A DNA stretch of 64,000 nt from Paenibacillus sp. MMS20-IR301 (GTDB taxonomy: Bacteria > Bacillota > Bacilli > Paenibacillales > Paenibacillaceae): contig NZ_CP135275.1 of NCBI RefSeq assembly GCF_032302195.1, forward strand, positions 5,981,501-6,045,500, given 5' to 3'. A program made the position numbers and the translations under genes. Positions 8,760 to 18,179 of the stretch are shown piece by piece. Positions within the stretch are counted from its first letter, which is position 1, and each line of letters opens with the position of its first letter. Under the pieces are notes generated by a model, which was not told where the DNA came from, did no database searches, and was given only the letters and a program-made list of their open reading frames with translations.

Positions 8760-11700
8760 TCACTGGCTGGAAAGCAGGAAGTTGTAGAGGATCGCTGCTG
8801 CTTCTGCCCGGTCTGCTTGAGTCCGCGGGCCGTAGCTTCCGTTCAGATCCGCGCTGACGATTCCGGCCTGCTTAAGTGCCGCAACAGGCTGCTGTGCATA
8901 GGCAGAGATGGCTGTTTGATCGCTGAAGGCTGATACAGGCAGCTGATTCTGCTGCAGAGTATGGCCGCTGATAAGAAGAGCACGATGCAGTAGAACGGCC
9001 ATCTCCTGGCGGGTCAGAAGATCAAGGGGACCGAAGGTGCTCTCACTTCTGCCGAGCACAATGCCAAGCTTCTCGGCGGAAGCAACGGCGCTATAATACC
9101 ATGTGCCTTCTTTGACATCGGTAAACTTACTGAAGGCAGCAGAGCCTGGAAGATCCAGGAACTTCGCCAGCATCTGTACGAATTCCGCTCGGGTCAGCTT
9201 GCCCTGCGGATCGTATTGTCCTGACCCCTTACCGGCAATTACACCCCGGGCTGCAATTGCCCGGATGGCATTGCCTGCTGCTGCCGGCAGAGTGTCAATA
9301 TCCTTGAAGCTAACGTCTGCGTATACCACAGAATATTTACTGAAATGCTCCGGCTGGAACACCATTTTCTCTGACTGTGCATCATACAAGCCATTCATGG
9401 CAATCTCCAGACCATTGTCCACGTTGTAGACGACAACCTGGCTTGCATGCTCTCCGGCTTGCAGCTTATACGGAAGCTTTACCGTCACCTGCTGCCCGGA
9501 CCATACTGCAGGAGCAGTATCTACACTCATCTTCAAATCATATACCGGCTGATCTTTGACCAAGGCACGCACTGCATCCGGAAGTCCTTCTGCAGTACCG
9601 ATAGAAATGCTGATGGAGAGCTTTTTTGCACCATCCTTGAACAGGTTCTTCAGATAGGTCTGATCCAGTTCAATGGCGGAGCCAAGCACTTCAAGGGAGA
9701 CGGACTGGACGGCAGCCGTATCCAGTGTGCGAATCCAGTCACCAGGTATTTCTATACTGACGGCCGTCTGGCCGCTTGCCGTTTCAACCGGAATCGTGAT
9801 TTTACCCTCTGCAGCTTTGCTGGCCGCGGCCTTTAGAACCTCTTGTGAGAGAGAGACTACGCCGGTTGCCGTTCCCGGTGCGGTTTTCGCTATTGTCGTG
9901 CTTGCCAGCGAATCGGTCTGCACAGGGTCGGGCTGTCCAGGCTTCGGCTGCTCGGGCTCAGGCTCCGGTTGCCCAGGCTTCGGCTGTTCCGGCTCCGGAT
10001 CAGGCGTAATATTACCGGCAATCACATCTAATGAATAGGTGCTCTCAATTCTGCCGTCAAGGGAACGGACATGAATCACGGTCTGGCCTGTCTTAACGGC
10101 TGTCACAGTGAATTCAGTCAAGCCTGTGGCCGCAGAGTAAGTGACATTGCTGACTGTAGCGATGCCCGGGTCAGCGGAAGCAGCCTGCAGTCTTTTGAAG
10201 GTGGTGTTATCCGGTTTTACAGATGCAGTTATCTTGTCAGACTGGCCGACGGACAGTTTTCCGCTTGTGCTGCCCTCCAGTTGTATGCTTTCGGAGAAAG
10301 TCTGATTCTGCACATCGGATAGCATGGCGGTCAAATAAGTTAATGGTGAATTATAATTCAGTGCCTGCTCATTGCTCTCCCAGTCAACTGTAGCCTGATT
10401 GTATGCTTTGGCCGGGAAATTGAACTTCCCGGTATTGTTCGGACCTCCCGGCATATAACCGTTAGGCATTTCTGTAATGAAGTCTCGCATGTAAATCTCA
10501 TGGTGGGTAATGTGTACACGGTTCTCGCCATACCCCGTAATAAAGCTGAGCTGCAGAGGATTAACACCCAGCAGGTAATTCAAGTTGCCGCTGGCAACCT
10601 GAATGTTGCGTTCATCGTGCTCACCGATAATCCGGCTGCCGATATCCAGACTGACGGCTACGCCGGCAACATTGGAATTAGCTCCCCAGTAGAATCCCTT
10701 GTTCGTAGAATTACGCCATACAGCCTGATTGGTAGCGGTATCAATAACCGCAGCTCTCCATTCCTTGTATTTGGGTACGAACCAGGCTGTAATTTCTTCA
10801 TTTGGAGCAGCGGAGCTCAGATAATGATAAAAGCCGATCAATTCCAGGCTGCCGATCCCATGCGAGAAATCGGTCGCCATAAATTTCGTTTCGAATGCTG
10901 CATAGTTGGCCAGCACGAAATCGTTGTACCGCGCCTCACCTGTAGCTCTATACAGGGCAGCCGCCGCATAGAACCGGTCATTCAGATCTTCATTGTCATT
11001 GTAAGGCCCGTCCGGCTGGGCGATAAATTCCGGATGCAGCTCCAGATAGTCCCAGGCTCTCACGGCGGAATCCAGCAGGCTATCGGCGTATTCTTCTAAG
11101 CCGGGCACATTCTTGAAGACATTATAAGCATGGGCCAGTGCACCTGCCGTTGTAGCCGTTTGGGCGGTTGGAATAATACTCGTTCCGCCTGTACCGTCCA
11201 TAATGAAACGCTTTGGTTCAGGCTCGCGGATTACATAGGCATAGAAACCGCCGGATGCCGGATCCTGCATTTTCAAAAAGAAATCGGTTTCAACTTTGAT
11301 TTCATCAAGCAAATCCGGAATGCCGTTCCCGCTCTCCGGGATATTCAACTGGCTGTCGGAGAATTCTTGCGGATAGTTCTCGTAGGCCCATAGCAGATCG
11401 GAAACTGCAGTTGCAGCCGCAGTTACATATTTACCGGTATCCCCCGCATCCCACCAGCCGCCGGACACATCCTTGGTGATTGCCGGATTGGACTGCAGCG
11501 GAAGATTGGCATCAATCTTGTGCAGGCCGGTGCGGGCAAATTCACCTGCATGCTCAGGAAGCAGATCAACGTTGGCCCTCTGGTAATAGAAGAACTTCTG
11601 AACGTCTGTCAGAAGGCTGTCGTATACATCTGCGCCAATGGTGAACGCAGCGGAAGGAACATCCACCCCGTCAACTGTAATATAATAGCCGCCGTTCTCA

Positions 11701-12584
11701 GTTAACGCCGAGAAATCGGCCTTCAGCACCTTTTCGCCGGACAACTCATCATAAGCGGCTACAAGGGAAAGCGTCCCCTCATAAGCAATACTGTTATCCG
11801 AGACCTTTCTGACCTGGAAAGGTGTGCCGGCAACTGCTGGCAACTCATTATAGTATCCGCTTACATTTGCGTATTTCTCACCATAACCCAGGTAGCCCAC
11901 CTGATTGAACTTGATCGGTGCATAGCTTCTCTCTGTGTCAGGAGAAGTCACTTTAATATTCGAAATCCAAAAGGTGATGGGCGCATTATCACCGGTGATT
12001 TTCAATAACTGGATCTTGCTTGCATCAAAGAGGGGATCTCTGCTGAAAATGTCATTTAACGGAATAGATACATGCTGCCACTCGGTTGTCACCTCCGTAT
12101 AGGCGCCAACCTCCACCAGAGCATCAATATTGGTCTCCTCCGGCACATCATTGTCCTTGTAGAAGCCGCCATTGCCGTCAGGTCTTTCATGAACGACATC
12201 GCGGAAGCCAATCCTGAAGTTCTCTCCGCCTTGACTGCCGGCAATGTCGAACTCCAAGGCTCCATTCGCATACGCGCTGAAATCAAAGGACTGCCAGCCG
12301 TTAACTACCAGCTGATCGGCCCACCAGTCGTTAGTTTCGATCTTACGGGCCGCTTGCTCCTGATATACTTCCTGGGTAACCGTATTGCCGTAACCCCAGC
12401 CGCTATCTTTAATATTAATATCAAGCAGCTTGTTCCAATTCTCGCCTCCCGGAGGGAGATAATTGACTTCGGCAGTCTGCTCCGCGTAAATCAGCGATGG
12501 AGATGCCAGCATCGATGAAGCAATGGCAAAAGTTAACAAAACGGCCGAAGCTTTTTTGGTGCGATTCATTGTTTTTGTCCGCAA
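8760..12584 (-). CDS. SLH-anchored secreted glycoside hydrolase family 9 enzyme
   Basis: Multidomain exoenzyme of about 1274 residues. In order: signal peptide (to about 34); a beta-sandwich carbohydrate-binding-like domain (40-215); a CelD_N Ig-like domain (220-315); a GH9 (alpha/alpha)6 catalytic domain (320-765) with the catalytic-base motif GGWWDAGDTGKY near 380 and the acid in NEQALNYNSPLTY; a bacterial Ig-like domain; a Pro/Glu-rich linker; a beta-rich region; and three SLH repeats at the end. GH9 enzymes hydrolyse beta-glucans such as cellulose; the usual PHHR-type motif reads VHITHH here, so substrate is uncertain. The start is taken as TTG (12584) because AAAGGGG lies 8 bases upstream, whereas the ATG at 12602 has no binding site. 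Confidence 0.88.
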   Translation of the reverse strand: MRTKTMNRTKKASAVLLTFAIASSMLASPSLIYAEQTAEVNYLPPGGENWNKLLDINIKDSGWGYGNTVTQEVYQEQAARKIETNDWWADQLVVNGWQSFDFSAYANGALEFDIAGSQGGENFRIGFRDVVHERPDGNGGFYKDNDVPEETNIDALVEVGAYTEVTTEWQHVSIPLNDIFSRDPLFDASKIQLLKITGDNAPITFWISNIKVTSPDTERSYAPIKFNQVGYLGYGEKYANVSGYYNELPAVAGTPFQVRKVSDNSIAYEGTLSLVAAYDELSGEKVLKADFSALTENGGYYITVDGVDVPSAAFTIGADVYDSLLTDVQKFFYYQRANVDLLPEHAGEFARTGLHKIDANLPLQSNPAITKDVSGGWWDAGDTGKYVTAAATAVSDLLWAYENYPQEFSDSQLNIPESGNGIPDLLDEIKVETDFFLKMQDPASGGFYAYVIREPEPKRFIMDGTGGTSIIPTAQTATTAGALAHAYNVFKNVPGLEEYADSLLDSAVRAWDYLELHPEFIAQPDGPYNDNEDLNDRFYAAAALYRATGEARYNDFVLANYAAFETKFMATDFSHGIGSLELIGFYHYLSSAAPNEEITAWFVPKYKEWRAAVIDTATNQAVWRNSTNKGFYWGANSNVAGVAVSLDIGSRIIGEHDERNIQVASGNLNYLLGVNPLQLSFITGYGENRVHITHHEIYMRDFITEMPNGYMPGGPNNTGKFNFPAKAYNQATVDWESNEQALNYNSPLTYLTAMLSDVQNQTFSESIQLEGSTSGKLSVGQSDKITASVKPDNTTFKRLQAASADPGIATVSNVTYSAATGLTEFTVTAVKTGQTVIHVRSLDGRIESTYSLDVIAGNITPDPEPEQPKPGQPEPEPEQPKPGQPDPVQTDSLASTTIAKTAPGTATGVVSLSQEVLKAAASKAAEGKITIPVETASGQTAVSIEIPGDWIRTLDTAAVQSVSLEVLGSAIELDQTYLKNLFKDGAKKLSISISIGTAEGLPDAVRALVKDQPVYDLKMSVDTAPAVWSGQQVTVKLPYKLQAGEHASQVVVYNVDNGLEIAMNGLYDAQSEKMVFQPEHFSKYSVVYADVSFKDIDTLPAAAGNAIRAIAARGVIAGKGSGQYDPQGKLTRAEFVQMLAKFLDLPGSAAFSKFTDVKEGTWYYSAVASAEKLGIVLGRSESTFGPLDLLTRQEMAVLLHRALLISGHTLQQNQLPVSAFSDQTAISAYAQQPVAALKQAGIVSADLNGSYGPRTQADRAEAAAILYNFLLSSQ

Positions 12585-12879
12585 GAATGTAACCCCTTTC
12601 ATTTGGTTTATATCATACTATCAAGAGTATTCTAAAAAAAATACAGGCATAATTAGATGTATTTTCATGTACTTTTTCCATATTTTACGTATTGCTTGAG
12701 TGCTTTATGGATATTTTAAGAATTTCTAAAGTTCCAGCAGCAGGATAACTTGAGACTTTTTTCACAGCTGCAATACTCACACAAGAAGTAATATGTTAGA
12801 ATATTAGAATGCATTAACGCTTCACCAGTTTAATACACAACACAAGCTATGATTGCTATGGATCACACTATAGCAGGAG

Positions 12880-12950
12880 CAGCTTCTGGAGAGACTGCGG
12901 AGTTCCGCAGCGCCGAAGGGTTCACAATCTCAGGCAAAAGGACAGAAGAG
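12880..12950 (+). ncRNA. Glycine riboswitch aptamer (single)
   Basis: The segment carries the hallmark glycine-aptamer core: GGAGAGAC, then CGCCGAAGGG, then CTCAGGCAAAAGGACAG. P1 is CTTCTG (12883-12888) with CAGAAG (12943-12948), and an internal hairpin CTGCGGAGTTCCGCAG sits at 12894-12909. Only one aptamer is seen; no second conserved core occurs upstream or in the 75 bases before the terminator. It precedes an amino-acid permease, so glycine would control uptake or efflux. The rest of the 530-base gap upstream (12585-12879) is AT-rich and would hold promoters for both neighbours, but none is clear. Confidence 0.93.
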
Positions 12951-13025
12951 TACTGGATTTGTATTTGTCATGCTGCAGAATAACGGCAGGGGCAGGTAGC
13001 TTATTTGGATATTCTTATGAACCTG

Positions 13026-13054
13026 GAGATTGGATGACATCCGATCTCTTTTTT
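13026..13054 (+). terminator. Riboswitch-linked intrinsic terminator
   Basis: GAGATTGGAT and ATCCGATCTC form a 10-bp stem (one G-T pair) with a 3-base loop, then six T. It lies between the glycine aptamer and the permease start, so it is the expected expression platform. Glycine binding would favour or prevent this hairpin; most glycine riboswitches of this design are ON switches. Confidence 0.88.
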
Positions 13055-13118
13055 GTGTTGTTAAGAATCTGCATGTTTCGGGGTTATTATGTGTTACACA
13101 CATTAAGGGGGAGTAAGC

Positions 13119-14504
13119 ATGGCACAGACAGAATTAAAGAGAGACCTGGCCAACAGGCATGTACAGCTCATTGCTATTGGCGGCACGATAGGAACAGGAT
13201 TATTCCTGGGCTCGGGGAAGGCGATCCAGCAGGCCGGCCCGTCCATTATGCTCACCTATTTAATCGTGGGGATCGCGGTGTTTTTTGTAATGCGGGCGCT
13301 GGGGGAGCTGCTGCTCTCCAAGGCGGGCTATCAGTCTTTTACAGACATTGCTGAGGATTATCTGGGTCCCCGGGCTGCATTCATTACCGGCTGGACCTAC
13401 TGGTTCTGCTGGATTATGACGGCGATGGCCGATGTCATTGCGGTGGGCGTCTATGTACAATACTGGTTCGATATCCCGCAGTGGATACCGGCTGTGATCT
13501 GCCTAGTAATCCTATTAGGACTTAACCTGTTAACTGTCAAAAGCTTCGGCGAGCTCGAGTTCTGGTTTGCCTTAATTAAGGTTATCACCATCCTGGCCCT
13601 GATCGGCCTTGGGATCATTCTGCTGGTGATCGGATTCAAGACCGATGCTGGCTCAGTAACGGTCCGTAATCTGTGGGAGCATGGCGGCGTGTTCCCGAAC
13701 GGGGTCAAAGGCTTCCTCTTTTCCTTCCAGATGGTTGTGTTTGCTTATGTCGGGGTGGAGCTTGTCGGGGTATCGGCGGCAGAAACGGCGGACCCGGAGA
13801 AAAATATCCCGTCAGCGATCAACAAGATCCCGCTGCGGATTCTCTTCTTCTATGTAGGCGCGCTCTTCGTATTGCTGTGCGTTAATCCGTGGACCCAGCT
13901 TAGCCCGGCGGAAAGCCCGTTTGTGCGCACCTTCACCCTGGTCGGCATTCCGGTAGCTGCCGGGATCATCAATTTCGTCGTGCTGACCTCGGCGGCGTCC
14001 GCCTGCAACAGCGGGATGTTCTCGACCAGCCGGATTCTGTATAATCTGAGCAGAAGAGACCAGGCATCGGCCCGGCTTGGCAAGCTGAACAACAATCATG
14101 TGCCGGCCAACTCGCTGTTCCTGTCTACGCTGGTGATTTCTGCGGGGGCGCTGCTCAGCAAGCTCATCCCGGGCCAGGCCTTCGGCATCGTTACCACAAT
14201 CAGCGCCATCTGCTTCATCTGGGTCTGGGGTGTAGTGCTCGTCTGTCATATCAAATATAAGAAGAACCGCGGGGATCTGCATGCTGCCTCCAAGTTCAAG
14301 GCACCGTTTACACCGTTCATCAACTATGCCGTCTTAACGCTGTTTGCCGCCATTCTCGTCATTATGCTGATTGCAGAGGAGACGCGTCCGGCACTGCTGT
14401 TCACTCCGCTGTGGTTCATTCTCTTGTTCATCCTCTACTCGGTTAGAAGCCGGAAGGTTAAGGAGACACAGGAAATTCAAGAGATTCCGGTGAGCCATAG
14501 CTGA
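13119..14504 (+). CDS. Amino-acid permease (AAP/APC family, CycA-like)
   Basis: Integral membrane permease of 461 residues with 12 hydrophobic segments. The first helix carries the APC family glycine motif IGGTIGTGLFLGSG, and the sixth-helix region GVELVGVSAAETADPEKN is the AAP hallmark. Overall pattern is close to the D-serine/D-alanine/glycine transporter CycA and to Bacillus alanine/glycine permeases. GGGGGAG is 6 bases before the ATG. A glycine riboswitch with terminator directly upstream supports glycine, alanine or serine as substrate, which is stronger evidence than the sequence family alone. Confidence 0.9.
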   Translation: MAQTELKRDLANRHVQLIAIGGTIGTGLFLGSGKAIQQAGPSIMLTYLIVGIAVFFVMRALGELLLSKAGYQSFTDIAEDYLGPRAAFITGWTYWFCWIMTAMADVIAVGVYVQYWFDIPQWIPAVICLVILLGLNLLTVKSFGELEFWFALIKVITILALIGLGIILLVIGFKTDAGSVTVRNLWEHGGVFPNGVKGFLFSFQMVVFAYVGVELVGVSAAETADPEKNIPSAINKIPLRILFFYVGALFVLLCVNPWTQLSPAESPFVRTFTLVGIPVAAGIINFVVLTSAASACNSGMFSTSRILYNLSRRDQASARLGKLNNNHVPANSLFLSTLVISAGALLSKLIPGQAFGIVTTISAICFIWVWGVVLVCHIKYKKNRGDLHAASKFKAPFTPFINYAVLTLFAAILVIMLIAEETRPALLFTPLWFILLFILYSVRSRKVKETQEIQEIPVSHS

Positions 14505-14543
14505 AGTTCATCATAGCCTGTCCACATAAGCATTCAGCCGCCG

Positions 14544-14573
14544 AACCACTCCGTACACCGGGGTGGTTTATTT
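14544..14573 (+). terminator. Terminator after the permease
   Basis: AACCACTCCG pairs with CGGGGTGGTT (10 bp, one T-G pair) around a 5-base loop, followed by TTATTT. It closes the riboswitch-permease unit about 40 bases after its stop. Confidence 0.7.
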
Positions 14574-14667
14574 GGCCTCCTGACAAAGGCGGGTTGACGC
14601 CTGCCGGAGCAATCGTTCAGTATATAGGGGAATAACCGGGTATACGGTTAGAGCCGGAGGACAAGAG

Positions 14668-16476
14668 ATGAATAACAGCAGACGGCGTCCCTTTAAAAAA
14701 ATATTCAAATTCAGCACCAAGCTGATTATCGCCCTGGCGGCGGCCAATATCCTGATTTCTGTTATTACAGGTCTGATTACGTACCGTATTCATCTGTCCC
14801 TGTTCAACAAAGAGATCAGCCGCCAGTATTACATGACAACAGAACAGATTCTGGCCCAGCTGGATTCCAGAGTCAACGACATGTACCGGATTACAGATTA
14901 CATTACCCTGAATCCTTCGGTTAGCGAAGCAATCCTGGATCAGAATGTGAAGTCGGGCTCCTTCGAGCGGATGAAGGTTGAACAAATGCTCGACAAGGAG
15001 ATGTATCAGGTCCGTCTGGATGCACCGGAGATCTTCGCGATCCGGATCTACGATTTGAAGGATAATATTCTGAACCTCGGCTCATTCTCCGGCCAGTTTC
15101 ATAATCTGGAGAATGATTATCTGAACGAAATGCTTACGAGACTGGAGGCAACCGGCGGGGAATATGTCTGGAGCCGGCCGGATAAGAAGGACTTCCAGCA
15201 GCAGGACAGGGATAATGTGGTGCTGGCCGGCCGGCTGATGCGCTCCATTGAACTGGATACCTATGGCCGGATGCTTATTTTGTTCAACACGTCGCTGTTT
15301 GAATCGCATCTGAAGGACCTGCGTATCCATGAGAATGCCGAAGCCTACCTGTTCGACGAAGAGGGCAGGCTGCTGTATTCACTGAACAGCATGGAAGGCC
15401 AGAGGACGCCCGTACTGGCGGATATGCCTGCGGAGGGAATTCTGGTCCGTGAGGAGCAGGGCGAATCCTATATGTATACAAGACAGCAGTCGGAGAAGGT
15501 CGGGTTCACTCTGGTAAGCAAGGTGTCACTGACGCAGATCCAGAGCCAGAGCAAGGTTATTCTTCAGGTCGCGGTTGCTTCGGCCTTCGCGAGCCTTGTC
15601 TTTCTCGGGATCATTATTACCGTGATCAGCCGGATTCTGCTGCGTCCGATGGGCAGCCTCGTGCGGGGAATGAAGCATGTGCGTGAAGGACGGTTTGATA
15701 CCCGGATCGAGATCCGCAGCAAGGATGAGCTGGGTTATCTGGGCGAGAGCTTCAACAATATGACCGCGCATATCGAGACGCTGATCTATGAAATGTATGA
15801 ACGGACAATCAATGAAAAAGAAGCTGAGTTAAAGGCGATCCAGGCCCAACTGAATCCGCATTTCCTATACAACACACTGGGGATGTTCTTCTGGAAATTC
15901 TATATGCTGGGCGATGAGAAATCAGCCCGCCTGATTACCAGCCTGTCCGAAATGCTGCAATATTCGCTGGAGCCGGTCCAGCAAATGACTACTCTGCGTG
16001 ATGAGATCAAGCAGATTCATAACTATCTGGAGATTCAGAAGGCACGGTATCCGGATTCACTTACGGCTGAAATCGATATTCCTGAGGAGATGCTGGATGC
16101 CCGTGTATTCCGGCTGCTGATTCAGCCGATCGTGGAGAATGCGTTCGTGCATGCCTTCCGCAACAAGAAGACCGGCCGCCGGCTGCGGATTACCGGTTCC
16201 CTTCAGCCGGAGGGGGAAGGCCCGGGCTTGTCCATGGTGCTGGAGATCAGCGACAACGGCAGCGGGATGACGGAGGAGACCCTCGGGCTGATTCTGCATC
16301 CGCCGCAGGAGCCGGTGAACGATAAGCGCAGCCGGATCGGAACAGGGAGTGTTATCCGGCGGATTGAGTTAGCTTATGGCGATCCTTACGGAGTAGAATT
16401 CGAATCGGAGCCCGGCGCAGGTACGCTGGTGCGGGTGAAGCTGCCTTACCGGCTGCTGGAGAGTGAGGATATATGA
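14668..16476 (+). CDS. YesM-type sensor histidine kinase
   Basis: Membrane sensor of 602 residues. A transmembrane helix (about 15-37) is followed by a large extracytoplasmic dCache-like region (to about 285), a second helix (about 292-315), a HAMP domain (RPMGSLVRGMKHVREG), then the His_kinase domain with the phospho-acceptor in QAQLNPHFLYNTL and an HATPase domain with SDNGSGM and the C-terminal GTLVRVKLPY. This is the kinase class that pairs with AraC-type regulators and senses extracellular sugars. GGAGG lies 8 bases before the ATG. It overlaps the regulator gene by four bases (ATGA) and precedes a CUT1 importer, which it probably controls. Confidence 0.94.
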   Translation: MNNSRRRPFKKIFKFSTKLIIALAAANILISVITGLITYRIHLSLFNKEISRQYYMTTEQILAQLDSRVNDMYRITDYITLNPSVSEAILDQNVKSGSFERMKVEQMLDKEMYQVRLDAPEIFAIRIYDLKDNILNLGSFSGQFHNLENDYLNEMLTRLEATGGEYVWSRPDKKDFQQQDRDNVVLAGRLMRSIELDTYGRMLILFNTSLFESHLKDLRIHENAEAYLFDEEGRLLYSLNSMEGQRTPVLADMPAEGILVREEQGESYMYTRQQSEKVGFTLVSKVSLTQIQSQSKVILQVAVASAFASLVFLGIIITVISRILLRPMGSLVRGMKHVREGRFDTRIEIRSKDELGYLGESFNNMTAHIETLIYEMYERTINEKEAELKAIQAQLNPHFLYNTLGMFFWKFYMLGDEKSARLITSLSEMLQYSLEPVQQMTTLRDEIKQIHNYLEIQKARYPDSLTAEIDIPEEMLDARVFRLLIQPIVENAFVHAFRNKKTGRRLRITGSLQPEGEGPGLSMVLEISDNGSGMTEETLGLILHPPQEPVNDKRSRIGTGSVIRRIELAYGDPYGVEFESEPGAGTLVRVKLPYRLLESEDI

Positions 16477-17975
16477 TTGGTAAACTGCTTGTGGTGGATG
16501 ATGAAATCTGGTTCCGTGAAGGCCTCGTGCAATTGATCAGCAGTAATCAGCTTGGCTGGGAAGTGGTCGGTGAGGCGTCTGACGGGGAAGAGGCGATGCA
16601 GGCGGTGGAGCTGTACAAGCCGGACCTGATTATAACAGATATTAATATGCCGGCGATGGACGGGCTGCAGCTGATGGAGTGGCTGTCCCGGGCCTACCCG
16701 GAGATCAGGGTGATTATTCTGACCGGGTACCGGGATTTCGAATATGCCCAGCGCGCCCTGCGCTATGGGGCGGTGGAATTTCTGCTGAAGCCGTTCTCGC
16801 TGGATGAAGCGTATCATGTGCTGCGCAAATCGTATGAAGAGCTGCGGCTGAAGCAGCTGGAAGTGCGGGTCATGAAGCAGGAGAGGCAGACTGAGCTGTT
16901 CCGGGCAGCGTTGTTCGGACTGCCCTGTGAACGGACGCTCAGGGAGGAATGGGAGCAGAAATGGCAGAATGCGGAGATCTGCATCCTGCAGGTTCACAGC
17001 TATAATCTGCCGGAGAAAAACTATACGCCGGGCGATATCAGCCTGCTCCATTATGCGGTGACCAATATCCTGCAGGAGCTGCTGCAGGTGCATCAGGCAG
17101 AAGGGATCTATTTCCCTTTGCGGACTGAAGCATTCGCCTTCCTGCTGGAGCCGGGGTCTGCGGGTGCAGAATACCGCAGGGCTGTGCAGGAAGCCGTACA
17201 CCGCTACATCGGGCTGGCGACAGGATGGCTGGTGATTGGTACAGTGGAGCGGTTTGAGCAGCTGGCGGAGCAATACAATGAAGCCCGTGAAGGTCTTGCG
17301 GACGGCAGGGCAAGCGAAGTATCCGCAGTCGACGGCTTCCTGCCGCTCAAGGAGGAGCTGCTGTCCCTGCTCGTAACCAGCAATCTGGCGGCGGCGGAGC
17401 AGCGGCTGACGGAATATCTTGAGACCGCGGCACCGCTTGGGCTTCAGTCCTGCAAGACGAAGATTTATACGCTGGTTACGGTGTTCGCAAGTATTCTGCT
17501 GACCGATTTCAAGCATCTGAATGCGGCTGCTGCCAGTGAGGGGCTGAGTCCTGCACGCATCCTGGAGATGAGGTCTGTCCCGGAGCTGTTGTCCTGGGCA
17601 CAAGGCAGAAGTACGGAATTCCTGGATATCTTCAGGCAGTGGCTGGGACGGCAGCAGGATAATGTGGTAGTTCAGGCCAAGCAATATATTGAAGCCCACT
17701 ATCAGGATGACTGCTCCTTGCAGACAATTGCAGCATATGTTCATGTAACGCCGAATTATCTCAGCAATCTGTTCAAGAAAGAGACAGGCACCGGTCTTAC
17801 GAATTATGTCAGCCAGCTGCGGATTGAGGAAGCGAAGTTATTGCTGCAGCACACCAGGCTGAGGATGACGGAAATTGCGGAGCGTGTCGGTTTCGATAAT
17901 TCCAGCTATTTCACCGTTGTGTTTAAGCAGCTGACCGGCGAATCGCCGCGGGAGTTCCGCAGGCGCTATGAATAA
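16473..17975 (+). CDS. YesN-type response regulator (receiver plus AraC DNA-binding domain)
   Basis: Regulator of 500 residues. Residues 1-120 form a receiver with acidic pocket LLVVDDE, phospho-acceptor in DLIITDINMPAMDG and the conserved Lys in EFLLKPFS. The central 250 residues are a poorly conserved linker. The last 100 residues are an AraC-type double helix-turn-helix (QTIAAYVHVTPNYLSNLFK, then MTEIAERVGFDNSSYFTVVFKQLTG). The start overlaps the kinase stop, so the pair is co-translated. The likely target is the importer operon beginning at 18180; no binding site could be defined by eye. Confidence 0.94.
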   Translation: MIGKLLVVDDEIWFREGLVQLISSNQLGWEVVGEASDGEEAMQAVELYKPDLIITDINMPAMDGLQLMEWLSRAYPEIRVIILTGYRDFEYAQRALRYGAVEFLLKPFSLDEAYHVLRKSYEELRLKQLEVRVMKQERQTELFRAALFGLPCERTLREEWEQKWQNAEICILQVHSYNLPEKNYTPGDISLLHYAVTNILQELLQVHQAEGIYFPLRTEAFAFLLEPGSAGAEYRRAVQEAVHRYIGLATGWLVIGTVERFEQLAEQYNEAREGLADGRASEVSAVDGFLPLKEELLSLLVTSNLAAAEQRLTEYLETAAPLGLQSCKTKIYTLVTVFASILLTDFKHLNAAAASEGLSPARILEMRSVPELLSWAQGRSTEFLDIFRQWLGRQQDNVVVQAKQYIEAHYQDDCSLQTIAAYVHVTPNYLSNLFKKETGTGLTNYVSQLRIEEAKLLLQHTRLRMTEIAERVGFDNSSYFTVVFKQLTGESPREFRRRYE

Positions 17976-17989
17976 GTTCCGAAATTATC

Positions 17990-18040
17990 CGGGCTGAATC
18001 TTTCGGCGCCCTCCCGGGCGCTGCGGGTTCAGCCCGTTTC
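17990..18040 (+). terminator. Branched hairpin after the YesMN pair
   Basis: An outer stem GGGCTGAA/TTCAGCCC encloses an inner perfect stem GCGCCC/GGGCGC. The tail (GTTTCCATTT) is only moderately T-rich, so it may attenuate rather than fully stop transcription into the importer genes. Confidence 0.5.
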
Positions 18041-18179
18041 CATTTAGTTGGGCAGAGTTACTTTGTGTAGAATATCAACAAAAAATCGTAGGATTTTGAA
18101 TGTTCCCTCCCTCTGCGGTCTGTACAATCTAAGTATAACCAATAAACAAAGAGAAGCATGACGTGGAGAGGAGTACGAT

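Noticed and set aside
16446..17744. 432-codon antisense frame over the YesN-type regulator
   Set aside because: It lies wholly opposite a well-supported gene, has no binding site and its Gln/Arg/His-rich composition is typical of antisense frames in high-GC codon usage.
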